Assembly: GCA_033182465.1 (NCBI GenBank)
Contig: CP137327.1
Span: forward strand, 868,001-932,000
Reading direction: 5' to 3'
DNA length: 64,000 bases
Source: Sanghuangporus weigelae
Taxonomy: Eukaryota > Basidiomycota > Agaricomycetes > Hymenochaetales > Hymenochaetaceae
Position numbers and translations under genes: made by a program. Below, one piece after another: positions 32,781 to 45,076 of this stretch. The notes below the pieces were generated by a model, which was not told where the DNA came from, made no database searches, and was given only the letters and a program-made list of their open reading frames with translations. Every line of letters starts with the position of its first letter. Within the stretch, counting starts at the first letter, position 1.

Positions 32781-35700
32781 ATGGGTGAGACAACTTCAAT
32801 GCGGAAATCGACCGCGTTTCCGACTCATTCAATCCTCACAGACTCTGAGGAATCAGATCCGGAGTTCATCAACAATGCGCCATATGTATACGAGAAGAAA
32901 CCGAAGAGAGGTAGAAAGAATGCGGCACCTCGTGGTCGTGGCAGAGTTCAGCGTCAAGCTATTCCCTTCAAACCTAAGCAAGGCAAGTGCAACATGTCTG
33001 CTCTTGTATCTGCTGAGTACTAAAAAATATTCGTGCAACCAGAGAGTGAACAACAGTCCCATAGTGTACTTCAAGAGTTCTTTGGTCCTAGTACTGCGCT
33101 TATAATTGTCGCTGCTCTTTTGATCGCTGACAATGTATCGTACTATAGTGTTGAGGAATGTGGTTCATGGTTCTGAAGATGAAGACGACGAGGACGAAGA
33201 AGAAGAAAGCTATGAGGATTACGACAATAACGATAATTCTTCGGACGATAACCCTGACGACTATGACCTCAGATCCTTTGGAAATTCTGTCCGTCGCACA
33301 CAACAGGTTTCGTTGCGCTCAGTCGCTAGATCTCGAGAAACCTCAATAACAGGTGAAATAATAGGTCATATTAATAATTCTTTGCTAATGAGAGTATCTC
33401 AGAACCAGATTCAGATGGTACTCCAAACACATCTACGTCAAAACCGTCATTACTTCGATCAACTGGTAAGAATACATTCATTTGGACATTGTGTCAGCAT
33501 GATCATTTAATGTCATCTAGCAGAGGATGACTCAGTGACGGAGTCAGATTCGGAAGCGGAAGACACTTTTCCTGCACCTACTACCTCCGCAGTGAACGGC
33601 AAGTCCACTGCGACTAATAAGAAAGCGGACTTCGGTCCAGTTGATGACGGAGTGTCAACAAGTTCCGAAACAGAGTCTGATGATGACAATGATTTGGATG
33701 ATCCGTTCGTGAGTGCATCCCAATATCTGCGAGAGAAACTTGCTGAATTGTCTATAGAGTCTCAATCCTCGACCATCATTCGCGAGAGATGCGTCGCAGC
33801 CATACATTCCTTTCGTTCTCGACGCAGAGAAGAACATTAAGATACCTGCGCCGATAAATGCATTTCTACGAGAATATCAACGAGAAGGAGTACGATTCTT
33901 TTACGAGCGATTCGAGGAAAGTAGAGGCGGTGTATTGGGAGATGATATGGGCTTGGTGCTCTTTCCGATTCTCTTCGAGTCTGAGGTACTAATAATCTAT
34001 TTTCATTCACCAGGGTAAAACTATACAGGTCATTTCATTCTTAGCGGCTATCATGGGGAAACATAACGATAGGCGCGATGTTGATCGCCGACGGAAACAC
34101 GTAGCGTATCTTCAAGATAGTGAAGAATGGAGGATTCACAGACGTTTACCTCCAGCAAATGCAACTTGGCCTACATGCCTAATCATCGCGCCAAGCACCG
34201 TCGTCCATAACTGGGAGCGTGAATTTGAAACCGTTGGTCTTTCGTCTGCTTGTTCTTGTGCCATTGAATGTTGATCTCGTATAGTGGGGGTATTTTGAAG
34301 TTGGGATCTACACTGGTCCACCTGAGCATCGGAGACCGATACTCAAGGATTTCAAGCTGGGAAGGCTTGACGTCTGTGCGTTTATGTGGTATCTTTCTCG
34401 ATGCTCACTTCGGCTAATCACCATCACGTCTGTAGTGATTACTTCATTTGACACTGCTCGTGGTGATATCGATCTCTTATCAGACCTTCCTTGGTCTGTG
34501 ATATTTGTTGACGAGGCTCACAAACTGAAGAACCCGGCTTCGAAGATTACTCTTGCATTCAATCAGTTTGCTTGCGAAGCTCGCTTTGGTCTCACAGGGA
34601 CAGCCATTCAGAATGCGTACGAGGAGATGTGGACACTTCTTGATTGGTCAAACAGAGGAAGGCTAGGTTCATTGAAGGAATGGCGAACTGCTGTGTGCAG
34701 GCCTCTAGCAGTTGGACAAAGCGCGAGTGCCAGTGAAGGGGAAAGAGCTATTGCAAAGGTCTATGCATTCAAACTTAACCGAGAAGATTCTTACAATTCT
34801 TCTCTTAGGCTGTCGCGCATCTTCTTGTCAATAAGCTATTGCCCAAATTCTTCCTTCGTCGGTATGCATCGTGTGTTTTCATGTTATGTTTCATAGCTTA
34901 TTTTATTAGAACGAAGGACCTCATTCGTCATCAGGTACAAACTTGTGCCTATTTCAAAGTAGCATGTGTTGCTTACGTCTCCTTCAGCTGCCTGAAAAAA
35001 TCGACGAAGTAGTCTTCTGTCCCCTTACACGCCAGCAGATTACAGTATATAAGCGCATTCTCGCACATCGAGAAAAGCGAGTTAAGATCAACGCATCAGG
35101 CGTCCGACCTGACGTTGAACTATGCGACTGTGGCTCCGGCCTCGTGTGAGTCCATGCTGGGGATCCATGCTTCGATTGTGCCTGATCGTTCGATTCACAG
35201 CCGCACGAAGTGCTGCCATGCCATGGATTCCGCGCATTTCTTCACGTACCTCACTATCTTACTGAAAATTTCGAATCATCTCGCTTTGATTCTTCCTTGT
35301 GAGTAGCTTGCCGTGCACCGCATTGCAAGGCATTCTTAAATTGTGTTTTTTTCTTTTTTCTTTTTTTTTCTACAGCTCCAAACGATACGGAGGAGCAGGT
35401 CAGTCAGATGACAACATGTGCGAACCCAATCTTATCTTTCGCCGTCTACAGACCAAGCGAAATCGCGAAATCTCAAGGATAGCTTTTACTGGACAAGACA
35501 TACCAAAGTACGGGCCAGCGATTTTGCTTCCCCAGTTCTGCGGGAAGTGGGATGTACGTTGCCTAATCATCTTGCTGAACGTCTTAAGCTAAATCAAAGG
35601 TTCCAGGTTCTCAATATTCTTTTGAGGGAATGGCAGAAGGACCGAACGAACAAAGTGCTGATCTTCACGAAATCCGTCAAGCTTCTAGACATGCTGGACT

Positions 35701-37486
35701 ATCACTTGAATAGCAACAGTAGGTTGACTTCATACACTCGCTTTACGCCTAACGATTTACACGCCTTTACCCTCGTAAAGATTACAGTTTCTGTAGATTA
35801 GATGGATCGACGAAGCAGAACGAGCGTAAGTTACAATTCATAGTACTCCGCATTCCGCTCACCGATTGGTCTGAAGGAATGCCTTTGATCGACAAGTTCA
35901 ATAACGATCCAGAGATTTATGTCTTCCTCATCTCGACATTAGCTGGTGGGACTGGTCTCAACCTGACAAGCGCGAATAGGGTCGTTATATTTGGTAAGCA
36001 TGGGTTTTTCGTAGGAGACAAGTTTACTGATGACTAACCTGTAGATCCAAACTGGAGTGGGTTCCACGCATCACGAAGCATTCCGGTACTCACAGATCTT
36101 TCCTTGTACTATAGACCCCGCCCATGATCTCCAAGCAATGGACCGTGCTTACCGTTTCGGCCAAACGCGCGACGTGCACGTCTATCGCCTTCTCGGTGCA
36201 GGTTCCATAGAAGAGCTCATATACGCCAGACAAGTGTACAAGCAACAGATGATGAAAATTGGGTATGAGGCGAGTCATCAGACAAGGTACGTCATTGGCA
36301 GTGTGATCGGTAAAGGGAAAGAAACGGCGATACGAAGCATATATGTAGGTATTTCGAAGGCGTGCAAGGTGATATAAGACGGAAAGGCGAACTATTCGGC
36401 GCAGAGAACCTCTTCAAGTTGCATGAGAACACATTGGCGACGAAGATAGCTGTCAGCAGTGCAGTTGATTACGCGCATTCTAATGGCTGACATGGTGAGG
36501 ATGTCTTTGATAGATCGAGAGAGCGCACCTTGCCGAATTTGACTGGGCTCTTGCCAATATGGAGGCCAGCAGGAAGGGGAAAGGGAAAGGGAAGGCTCTC
36601 GGGGGAGAAACAAAGGAGGCGTTAGAAGCAGAGGCGAGGTCGCATCCTCAAGAAGATGTGGGGTTTCTTATGATTCTGTCGTATTGTCGTTATGCTCATC
36701 GTTGTTTCTTGGGCAGGGAGATCTGCGTGGTTTGGCTGCTCTCCTTCTAGATGACGGCAAGTTATCTCGTTATGTGCTTGCTGTCACGTAACTTAATGCT
36801 GCTTCCTTCCAATAAGACGTACCAACCGCACAGAAGAACGAAGCAGCCGACGAGATCCAACAAATCCTAGCCGCAGGAAACATCAAGTACACACATCAAA
36901 ATGAGGACTTGCTCCGCCCAAGTCGAGTGGAGGAAGTATCTTTAGCTGAGTCGTTAAAGGTAACAGTATATGACACTTTCTCTATTTTTTTGAGTCCCGT
37001 TTTATCAACTGAGATCAAAATAGAAATTCCGAAAACGCAGAGCCGCTGCTGAAGATTCGTCAAGAGAGAGAGGCCAACGTGGGCGGGTGAGGCGAGCGAG
37101 AGCAACGGCTGACCGTGAACCTGAGCCGGAGTGGCCTCCGCGCCGGAGACATCATACCCGACCGTTGTCTCCTAGGTCGAAGTACGTCATCATCCCTCCT
37201 CCAAATTCCTATCAGAGTAGTCGCTGACCATATCTCGTTCTTTTTCCCCATTTCATGTTGGGATAAACGAAGGCTGCGATCTCGCCAGAGAGCGCTTATC
37301 GACGCTGGGTTCGTTAGCAGGGCGAGCGAGCTTCCTGCTTTTGCTGCGAGATTGTGAGTGTATTCATTTTGAAGTTCTCTGTACCGCCCCAACATCTGAG
37401 TCGTTGTGATATACAGTGGAGCTATGACCCCCGAAGAGCAATCGGAGGTCATCACGAAGCTTGACGAACATGCCAGGAGACAATGA
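32781..37486 (+). CDS. SNF2-family ATPase, ERCC6L2/Rad26-like
   Basis: A DNA-dependent ATPase of the Rad26/ERCC6 group linked to DNA repair. Around twenty exons, from ATG 32781 to TGA 37486. After an acidic N-terminal region come the helicase motifs: DDMGLGKTIQ (I; split by an intron after 33955), LIIAPSTVVHNWEREF (Ia), IFVDEAHKLKN (II), FGLTGTAIQN (III), KVLIFTKSVKLLDML (IV), STLAGGTGLNLTSANRVV (V) and QAMDRAYRFGQ (VI). Downstream, QQMMKIGYEASHQTRYFEGVQGD-IRRKGELFG is the block that distinguishes ERCC6L2-like proteins from classical CSB. A CDCGSGL stretch interrupts the helicase halves. The tail is basic with RGRVRRARA. Introns 32983-33042 and 36757-36816 begin GC instead of GT. Exon borders between 33043 and 33153 are uncertain. 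A 25-base exon encodes TKDLIRHQ. Confidence 0.85.
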
Positions 37487-37751
37487 TCCATATGTGTATA
37501 TCGTATTTCTTGTTCTTTGTTCATTTTGAGTGCCTCATTCTCGTAGCGATTTTTTTATCCTTATTCTGCTTTACTTCATCTCGGACCATGTTTGCTTACT
37601 CGTATATGCTCCTAAACCTGTATCCTACACACTCTACCTATGTAGTCACTACTCATCCGTCGTATCAGCAACAACAGCGACGTTATCAATCCAACTAACC
37701 AACACACAAGCCCCAACCCACCTCACTTCTCCACCTCTATACTCACTTCGC

Positions 37752-40055
37752 CTATTTCTTCTTCCCGCTGATCAAATCACTCTCCTCAATCCACGCCTTC
37801 GGGACGCCCTTACTCAACAGCAGCTCCTTGACAGTACGAATCTGCTTCCCCTGCACCATCACTTCCAGACCTTTTGCGTTGTTATTACCCGGCAGGGGGC
37901 TGACGGACGTGGAGCTCGCGCAGAGTCTGCGCAGCTCTTCGGCGAGGGCGTCTGCGCTGAGCTGGAACGGCTCGAATTGCGTTAGCAGAGTGCAGGCCTT
38001 GCGCCCCTGTCGGAGCTTTGTGGTGATCTGGATTGGGTGCAGTTTGCCTTTCCTGTTTGTGTTGTGATAGTCGGGTGGGGTGGTTAGTTTATTCGATTAA
38101 CAATAATAATGACAACAACAACAAAAAAGGAAGAGAGAGAGAAATGGAGTGAAACGGACTGACTTGAGGATAGGATCCTTCCCGTCGACTTCGACCTTGT
38201 ACCAAGCCTGCATCTTCTCGACGAGGCGTTTCAGCAGTTCGTCGCGGCGCAGGAACTCTGGGACGTCAGCGCCCTTCGAGGTGGCGAGCACGCCCGCCAG
38301 GAGGGCGTCTACGTTGATGAACTGCTGCTGGTTCGGGTTGACGAGCGAGTGTTGTATAATGTATGCGTTGAGTGTTTCTTTGAGCTGCTGCTGCGTGTAG
38401 AGCGCTGTTGAGCTATCATAACGAAGAAAAGGAAACAGAGTTAACAGTTGATAAGTGCGTACACTATATGCGTGTAGAGACCAAATGCATATGGAACAGT
38501 ACTACGTACTCTTTCCCGAGCACCTCGAATAGCCTTATACTCTGCTGATGAGGCTTCCAAAGTTCGGTGATAGCAATCTCCTTCGGCCTCGCAGCTTCCT
38601 TCGCCTCCCTTTGTTCCCTCTTCGCTTCGACCTCGCCGATCGTCCTGTACACCCGATGCGCCTTCACATCAGGGTGCTCGGCATTCACTGAGATGATCTG
38701 GACGTCCCCGCCGCTCCCTCCCTTGCCGCGCGGCTCCTTGAGCTTGAGGAGGCCTTCCTTCTCCGCGAGACGGAGGAAGGAGGTGAGGTTCTTGGATGCG
38801 GAGTGTTTGATGTCTATCGGTGTTGTTGTCGTTGATGAAGAAGGAGAAGTGGAATGTGAGTTTGAGTTTGAGTTTGAGTTTGAAACGGAAGGAAGGTGGG
38901 CGGGACGGCAGGGCAGGATGTGCTGCGTGTAGAGAGTCGTTGAGGGGATAGGGAAGGATGCTTGTGGGAGAGAGCTGAGTGTGGTTTTGATCGCTTGGAT
39001 GAGAGAGGATCGGAGGATTGAGGAGACTTCTGTTGTATGGATGTCAGGGAAAGGATAGGTTAGAAGGATATGATGCGTTCTTGCCTTGAGGGTCTAGAGG
39101 CGGAGGTGCAGCGTCTTCTTCTGCGATGTCGACTTCATCGACCTCAGATGTTGGAGGATCGCGATCAGCCCCCTCAGCCTTGTCCCCATCCCTTCCCTCT
39201 CCACTCCCCCTCTCCTCCTCCTGGTCCTCGTGCAGGGGTCTTACCTCCGGCTCAGGCGGCTCGCCCTTCCCGCCCATCTCCCAAAGCTTATCCTTATACA
39301 CATGCAAGACCCTAACAGCCTTACCCTTCGCCTCTTCCTCTCTCATGCGCGTGCCAGGCATGGCCATACGGCCCACCGCAAGAGGCGGGCCGATCGCACC
39401 TGGTACGTATTGCGTTATGGAGACGAGCTGGCCTTCGGCTGGCGTACCGAGCATCTCGACGACTTGCTAGCGGGTGTGCGTGAGAAGGAGTTTGGGAAGA
39501 GAGGGAAGGAGAGGGGAAGGGGAGGGCGTACCTCCTGCTGCCATTAGGTCTGCGCCGTTTTGCAGGACGGGGATCACTGCGGAGGGTGTGGAGAGGTGAG
39601 GGAGGAGACGAGGTCTCTTCCATAGTGTGTAGACTACAAGAGAAATAAGTCCTTGAATCGCAATTGGACGGATGAGAGCTACAGACCTGTTGGGATTAAA
39701 TCGTTGCTCCCTTTTCCAAGCGAGAACCAGAGAGGCTCTCCTTCCGCTGAGAGGTACGCCAGCTTCACGATGTCATCAGAGTTAGAGCTGAGGTTGAAAC
39801 CGGGTTGTTCGCCGACTCACCCCAGGCTCACCACCGCTCGTCGTGAACTTGACGGACTGCAAGCCATCTGGGACGAGGAGGTCCCCGACTTCCGTCGATT
39901 CTGCGGAATCAAAGTACTCTTGAAGGACGCGTTGCCTGAGTTTCTTCCGATCCGAGTTTTTGAGAGTAGCTGATTTATAGCATTAGCATCATTTCTCCCA
40001 GTAAAATGTATCTGATACCTGAAGTTTTTAAATCTGCCAGTTGTTTTTTGAACAT
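37752..40055 (-). CDS. TMA64: Translation initiation factor eIF2D (ligatin, Tma64-like)
   Basis: Delivers tRNA to the ribosome independently of GTP and helps recycle 40S subunits. Eight exons (40055-40019, 39969-39821, 39762-39687, 39633-39532, 39462-39085, 39029-38510, 38412-38164, 38052-37752) total 1812 bases, or 603 residues. MFKKQLADLKTS with SDRKKLRQRVLQEYF is the conserved N-terminus. A PUA-type domain follows (WKRPRLLP, PVLQNGADLMAAG, GTPAEGQLVSITQYV), then a SWIB/MDM2-like region and a SUI1 domain (KGKLHPIQITTKLRQGRKACTLL, GLEVMVQGKQIRTVKELLLSKGVPKAWIE). An acidic linker and an N-S repeat lie between PUA and SWIB. The intron 39084-39030 has a GC donor. It is tail to tail with the SNF2 gene, 265 bases apart. 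Confidence 0.9.
38858..38883. repeat. Hexanucleotide repeat inside eIF2D
   Basis: Four GAGTTT units on the plus strand, read as Asn-Ser repeats in the linker of eIF2D. Confidence 0.75.
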
Positions 40056-40643
40056 TATTTACCAGATGGAGGTAACGAGACAAGGCAGACTATATGCATG
40101 TACACGTGACATTAGCGTGTGAATGTTCTACCGGGAAGTGCCGACCCCCCTTGTTGTTGTAGGGGAGTCGGGCTGATATCGCTCACCCGCAGAGCCAACG
40201 CCTGCACTGAGAATTCCCATTACCCAACAAACAGCAGCAGCATTATATCCAAACAGCCTCATCAACTGCACCGTCCCGTCCCTCCGTTAGCTACTTTTAA
40301 CAGTACGTGTCTTTGGCTTGTTACTTCATTTTGGTTGCCTTGCGCAGATAAGCGACGCGCTGCCCGACGTTGTGTTGTCGTACAGTGGGCAGTGGCCGCG
40401 TTGGGCTGGGACAGTGGCGCGTGTGCTAGACGCGTCACGCGTCTGCGTTCGTCCATCCCAGATGCACTCTCCCATCGTGTCCACCGTGCCTCGTTGGTCT
40501 TTACACGCGTGTTTGTCGTGTCTCGTCGTCTCCTGTGGCGCCTGTGACGACGACGACGACGACGAACCAACACTTAACTCACTTCATCCATGAAAAATCA
40601 AAAACATAATAACAGACTAATATTATTTCTCATTCGATGATAG
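40056..40643. promoter_or_regulatory. Divergent promoter region, eIF2D and NHP6
   Basis: 588 bases between two outward-facing start codons. A CGACGA trinucleotide run sits at 40547-40564. Open frames here are compositional. I could not place individual promoter elements. Confidence 0.5.
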
Positions 40644-41189
40644 ATGCCTAAGGAAGCTACCACCAAGAAGGTATCGTTTCTTGCTCTTTTGCCTCGTGTT
40701 CGTCGTGTTCCTAACTTCGAGTTTTTCCATCCAGTCATCCCGCAAGGCTCCAGCGGATAAGCCCGCACGCGGCAAGGGCAAGAAGGACGCGAACGCACCC
40801 AAACGTGCATTGTCCGCATATATGTTCTTTAGCCAGGATTGGCGCGAGCGCATCAAGGCCGAGAACCCTGACGCCGGTTTCGGTGAGCTGTTCATCTGTT
40901 CATCATCAAGGTTCATTGTTGATTTGTTTGATATTTTGTTTTGGTTGCTCGGTGATTGATCAGGCGAAGTGGGCAAATTGCTCGGAGCCAAGTGGAAAGA
41001 GATGGACGAGTCGGAAAAGAAGCCTTACATCGAGCAGGCTGCGCGGGACAAGCAACGTGCAGAGGAAGAGAAGGCCAACTACGAGGTTTGTCTTGTTTGC
41101 GCCTAACGTTTATTTGTCTCTGACGCGCGTGTGTTTTTCGGTGTTTGTAGAAGAAGAGCGCAGGCGAGGAAGATGACGACGACGAATGA
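40644..41189 (+). CDS. NHP6: HMG-box non-histone chromatin protein, NHP6 type
   Basis: A small nuclear protein that bends DNA without sequence preference and assists nucleosome remodelling and FACT; in yeast it also supports Pol III genes. Four exons (40644-40670, 40735-40882, 40964-41085, 41151-41189) total 336 bases, or 111 residues. MPKEATTKK and a basic linker ([16 protein letters not shown]) precede one HMG box: [47 protein letters not shown] is spread over exons 2 and 3 with the usual F, W and Y core residues. The C-terminus is acidic (EEDDDDE), a feature seen in many basidiomycete members but missing from yeast Nhp6. Confidence 0.93.
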
Positions 41190-41752
41190 TCAGATCGCTG
41201 CCCTTTTCACTCACAGCCCGCGTGGCCCAGTTTCTCAGTCTCGACTCGATATTTGTTGCGCGACAACTTGTACATCCTCTCAGTCTTTTTCACATCTGTC
41301 CGTCTGTCTCTGTCCGTCCGCCTGAGTGGACTGTCATATGTTTCCCGTTGAAATTGCGCCTTATGCGTATGCGTTGGTCTGTTTGAAGAGAGAGTGTGTA
41401 TGTGCTGCTGATTTTTTAGTATGTTATTATTGAAGGGTTCGGTTCGATCGAGATGCAGGTGACCTGACCTTGACGTTGAACTCTATTACACTGCCTTTCG
41501 AAATGATACTATTTTCGTTTCGTAACATCTCGAAAGAGCTGTATGTACGTAGATGTAGAGCCAAGATAAGTTATTGCACGAGAGAAGCGAGAATATGCTG
41601 GATATGAATGAATTGAATAAATGAATTGAAATATATGATGACGATAATCACGAGATGTGGGAAATATTACTTTTAGTGTCAGCCTCGCTCCAACAACAAC
41701 AACAACGACAACAACGACAACTTCCACTCCTTCCACTTCCTCTATCACTACA
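41190..41752. other. Intergenic region, NHP6 to the OSBP gene
   Basis: Both genes read right. A CAACAA-type repeat (about 41690-41721) lies just upstream of the OSBP start and probably in its 5' leader. No other feature was seen. Confidence 0.55.
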
Positions 41753-43276
41753 ATGACCAGCGTTAATGGCAATGGCAATGGCAATGGCAATGAAGTACGT
41801 CGTCGCTCGTCAGTAAATCTCCGTTGATTTGTGTGTTTAGCAAGAGCTGTAGATTGATGCCAACTTACCTCCCAGCCAACGCTCCAGCTGGACGTCCTTC
41901 CTCAAATCGTACGTCACATATCTCAGCTATCTATGGCTCATCTGCTCACGCACGTTGTAACAGAATTGCGAGCTTCACTGGCGATCTGTACTCCTTAACT
42001 GCCCCGCCCTTCATTCTTTCCCCAATATCCCTCACAGAATTCCCTGGTATGCTCGTTCTTAAAGTACACCATATACATATTGAGACGTTGAATAGCATAC
42101 TGGTGTGAACGCCCCGACCTCTTCGCCGAGATCGCCGGTGGTAGGACAGAAGAGGACAGAGCGCTCAGAGTTCTCAAATGGTTCATCGTACGTCGCATGG
42201 ATGGCACCATCCTACCCCCCGCTCTTCTCCGATCGCTGCTGACTACTCCTGCTGATATCTTCCCCCTCGCCTAAAAAACAGAGCACGTTGAAGGGACAGT
42301 ACACCACGCGTAACGAAAAACTGGGCTCTGAAAAGAAGCCTCTTAATCCCGTTTTGGGCGAGTTGTTCTACGGACACTGGCCAGATCGCGGGGGCCGCGG
42401 GCGCACGGAGCTCATCGTGGAGCAAGTCTCGCACCATCCGCCGATCACCGCGTACTACATCTCCAACAAGACCAAGGGGCTCGAGCTGCAGGGCCACAAC
42501 GCACAGAAGACGGCGTTCAGCAAGGCGAGCATCATCGTCAAGCAGATCGGGCACGCCATTCTCACGTTGAACCTCCCTAATGGCGCTGGGAAGGAGACGT
42601 ACCTGGTGACGTTCCCCCGGCTCGTGATTGCTGGGCTGTTGATTGCGAGTCCGTATATTGAGCTGACAGAGACGTCGTACATCGCTTCTTCCACGGGTTA
42701 CCTGTCGACTATCGAGTATTCTGGGAAGGGGTACTTCTCGGGCAAGGCACATACGTTCAAGGCGACTGTTGCCAAACCTTCTGTCAACCCGTCGCTGCCG
42801 TTATACGTGTTCGAAGGGCAGTGGGATACGATCTCCCGGGACGCGAAGACGGGCGAAGAGTTCACGAACGTGACGACTCCGAAGGAGGAGGTCGCCGTTG
42901 CGCCCGTCGAGCAACAAAAGGACGAGTTCGAGAGCCGGCGACTGTGGAAGAAAGTAGCGGATGGGATCCGGTCGGGCGATTTCGACACTGCGAGTCGGGA
43001 AAAGACCAAGATCGAGAACGAGCAGCGGCAGAGGAGGAGAGAGGAGCAGGCGCGCGGTGAGAAGTGGCCACTCAGACATTTTAGAAGGGAGGAGAACGAT
43101 CCGGAGTGTGAGTGTCCTTTGAGTTATTTTGACGATTGAGCTGTCCGGTCGCTGATTATTATTGTTTATCCGTCGTTGTAGATGAGAAACTCGGACGGGT
43201 CTTCAACGCGAACCCGCCAGTGGAAGATCGCTACGTGTTCCTAAAGAACGAGCCGGAGTTTCTTTGGCGCGAGTGA
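41753..43276 (+). CDS. KES1: Oxysterol-binding protein, short Osh4/Kes1 type
   Basis: A lipid-transfer protein exchanging sterol and PI4P between Golgi/plasma membrane and ER. Six exons (41753-41808, 41876-41908, 41964-42046, 42096-42187, 42282-43107, 43182-43276) total 1185 bases, or 394 residues. It has no PH or ankyrin part. The N-terminal lid region reads SSWTSFLKSIASFTGDLYSLTAPPFILSPISLTEFP, followed by KPLNPVLGELFYG and the family signature EQVSHHPPITAYY (PI4P-binding histidines). The end carries EYEKLGRVFN and FLKNEPEFLWRE, typical of Kes1-like proteins. The start MTSVNGNGNGNG is encoded by AATGGC repeats (41764-41793). The exon 1 donor GTCAGT at 41809 was chosen over an earlier GTACGT because only it keeps the frame. 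Confidence 0.92.
41764..41795. repeat. AATGGC hexanucleotide repeat in the OSBP first exon
   Basis: About five near-perfect units encoding Asn-Gly repeats directly after the start codon. Confidence 0.75.
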
Positions 43277-45076
43277 GGAGTGAGGAGTGAGATGGCGTGG
43301 TGGTTCATGCATTCCCCGTCTTGCCACTCACATGTATGTGTAGATCGTTGACCGTAGCAGAGTAGGGTAGACCACGAACTCTCCGAGTCAAGAGTCTCAG
43401 CCAGTGTGAATGGCGAGAAGCGAATGCGCGAACGTGCGAGAGTTCTGAGCGGTGTGGGTGTGGTTTTGGTATGCCGTAGACACAGATACATGGTTTTTCG
43501 TTTCGTGTAATACCGTAGATGCACATCGGACTGAATACTACTACTATATACTACTCTATTTTATATCGATTCCTTTCCTTTCCTGTCCTTTCTACCCTTC
43601 GACTCTGTCTTAGTCCTGCTTCCGCTTGCCTGTTACTAACGAGCCGCCATAGCACCAGTACCGATTACTAGCACAGCACTAGTACTACGTAGTAGTGTTC
43701 ATGCATATTATTTTTGATTTTTGATCTGTTGACTTTTTTTTCGTGTGATACCTCTCTATACTATAGATTTACTTTACATATATACAAAAAACGTACATCG
43801 ACAACCTTTATTCGTAAGTCCTTACCGACGAAACAAACAAAGAGACCCGATCGTAAGTAGGTGTAGGTAAGTATGTGGCATCGTACCGTACGTACACTAG
43901 TGCACATGCACACAGAGATCGCTCTTGACCACGACAATTTGAATTATTTATATATAATTGTCAGACCAAAGCAGCACACTGGACAAATATAAAGGATCCG
44001 TTCGTTTTCGATACCCATAGACGGTGAATTCGAGGTACTAAAAAATAAGGTTGTGCACGTTTGAATAATACTACTAGAACCGACGTTATCCCGGGGATGC
44101 GCTGGATGCGCTAGATATCCTCATCAGCATCGCCTTCGCTGTCATGAGTAAAAAGAGATTATGATGTCGGGAGGGGGGGGGGGGGCGATAAGAACCAAGT
44201 TGGCTAGGAAAATATCTAAATTCCATTCGCTGCCCAAGAGGAATCGCATTCGCATTAGTGAGCCCCTCCCCCCCTCTTGTGATTGATTATGATGAAGACG
44301 TTACGCCGGGTATATTCCGTGCAGCACTTGCCTTCCGTATAACATCCGTATATTAACATTCGGGACAACGATATACCTCCAGCGTCTCGAATGTTGGGGG
44401 TCGCTGTGACCGCTTTCAAGGTGTCGAAAATGAAGGATGTGATGTGTCGAAAATAAGGGCACAAGTTGTACTTACATGTGTGCTTGATGAAGTCATCCTC
44501 ATCACCGAGTTCGAGTCGCAAGTAGGATGATGTTGTTCAGGCACGGCTGAGGCAATCAATATAGGTACAATATGAAACTACCCGACTTCAATGCTGCGGC
44601 TGCGTAGAGTTGGCATATTCCAGGTACTAAAGAAACTTCAAAGCGATGTATTCCGTTCCGTCCGCGTACTGCCTGCGCGTAGTACTTGATTTGCCCAGGA
44701 TCCATGGGTAAGTTGATGGCAGCAGTATGTAGTCACAAACTCTAGGCTACTAGAGGCCGAGAGTATGTATGTCTGAAAGTGATGTTCTCCATCTGTAAGT
44801 CTGAAAGCACCCGAAAAACCGCAGCGAAGCCCTCATGTCATCATGTGCTATTTCTGATAATGCAATGAAGCGTCGAAGCATAGAGAAATCGAATAGGGAT
44901 TGTTCTAGCACCCGCGATTATGTAGTTGAGGAGAGAAAGGTGACTGTGAGGTTTCAGGCACAATTTGTATGCAGTAATGTATGTAGCAGTAAATTCTCAC
45001 GCTAGAACTACGCAGATCAATCAGTATAATAGAATAAAACTTGGATCTGCTTTTTCCACCGACAAGACAACCGCGC
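43277..45076. other. 1.8-kb gene-poor stretch with homopolymer runs
   Basis: It contains the OSBP 3' end, an AT-rich part (43540-44060), a run of 14 G at 44173-44186 and a short C-run at 44268-44274, then the promoter of the methyltransferase gene. Two acidic-looking short stretches on the minus strand (near 44115 and 44490) do not join in a common frame. Confidence 0.5.
44173..44186. repeat. Homopolymer run of 14 G
   Basis: Seen directly. Such runs are prone to length errors in sequencing. Confidence 0.8.

Noticed and set aside
44100-44521. Two acidic exon-like stretches on the minus strand joined as a gene end
   Set aside because: The donor and acceptor phases do not agree in any frame and the implied intron would be about 340 bases.
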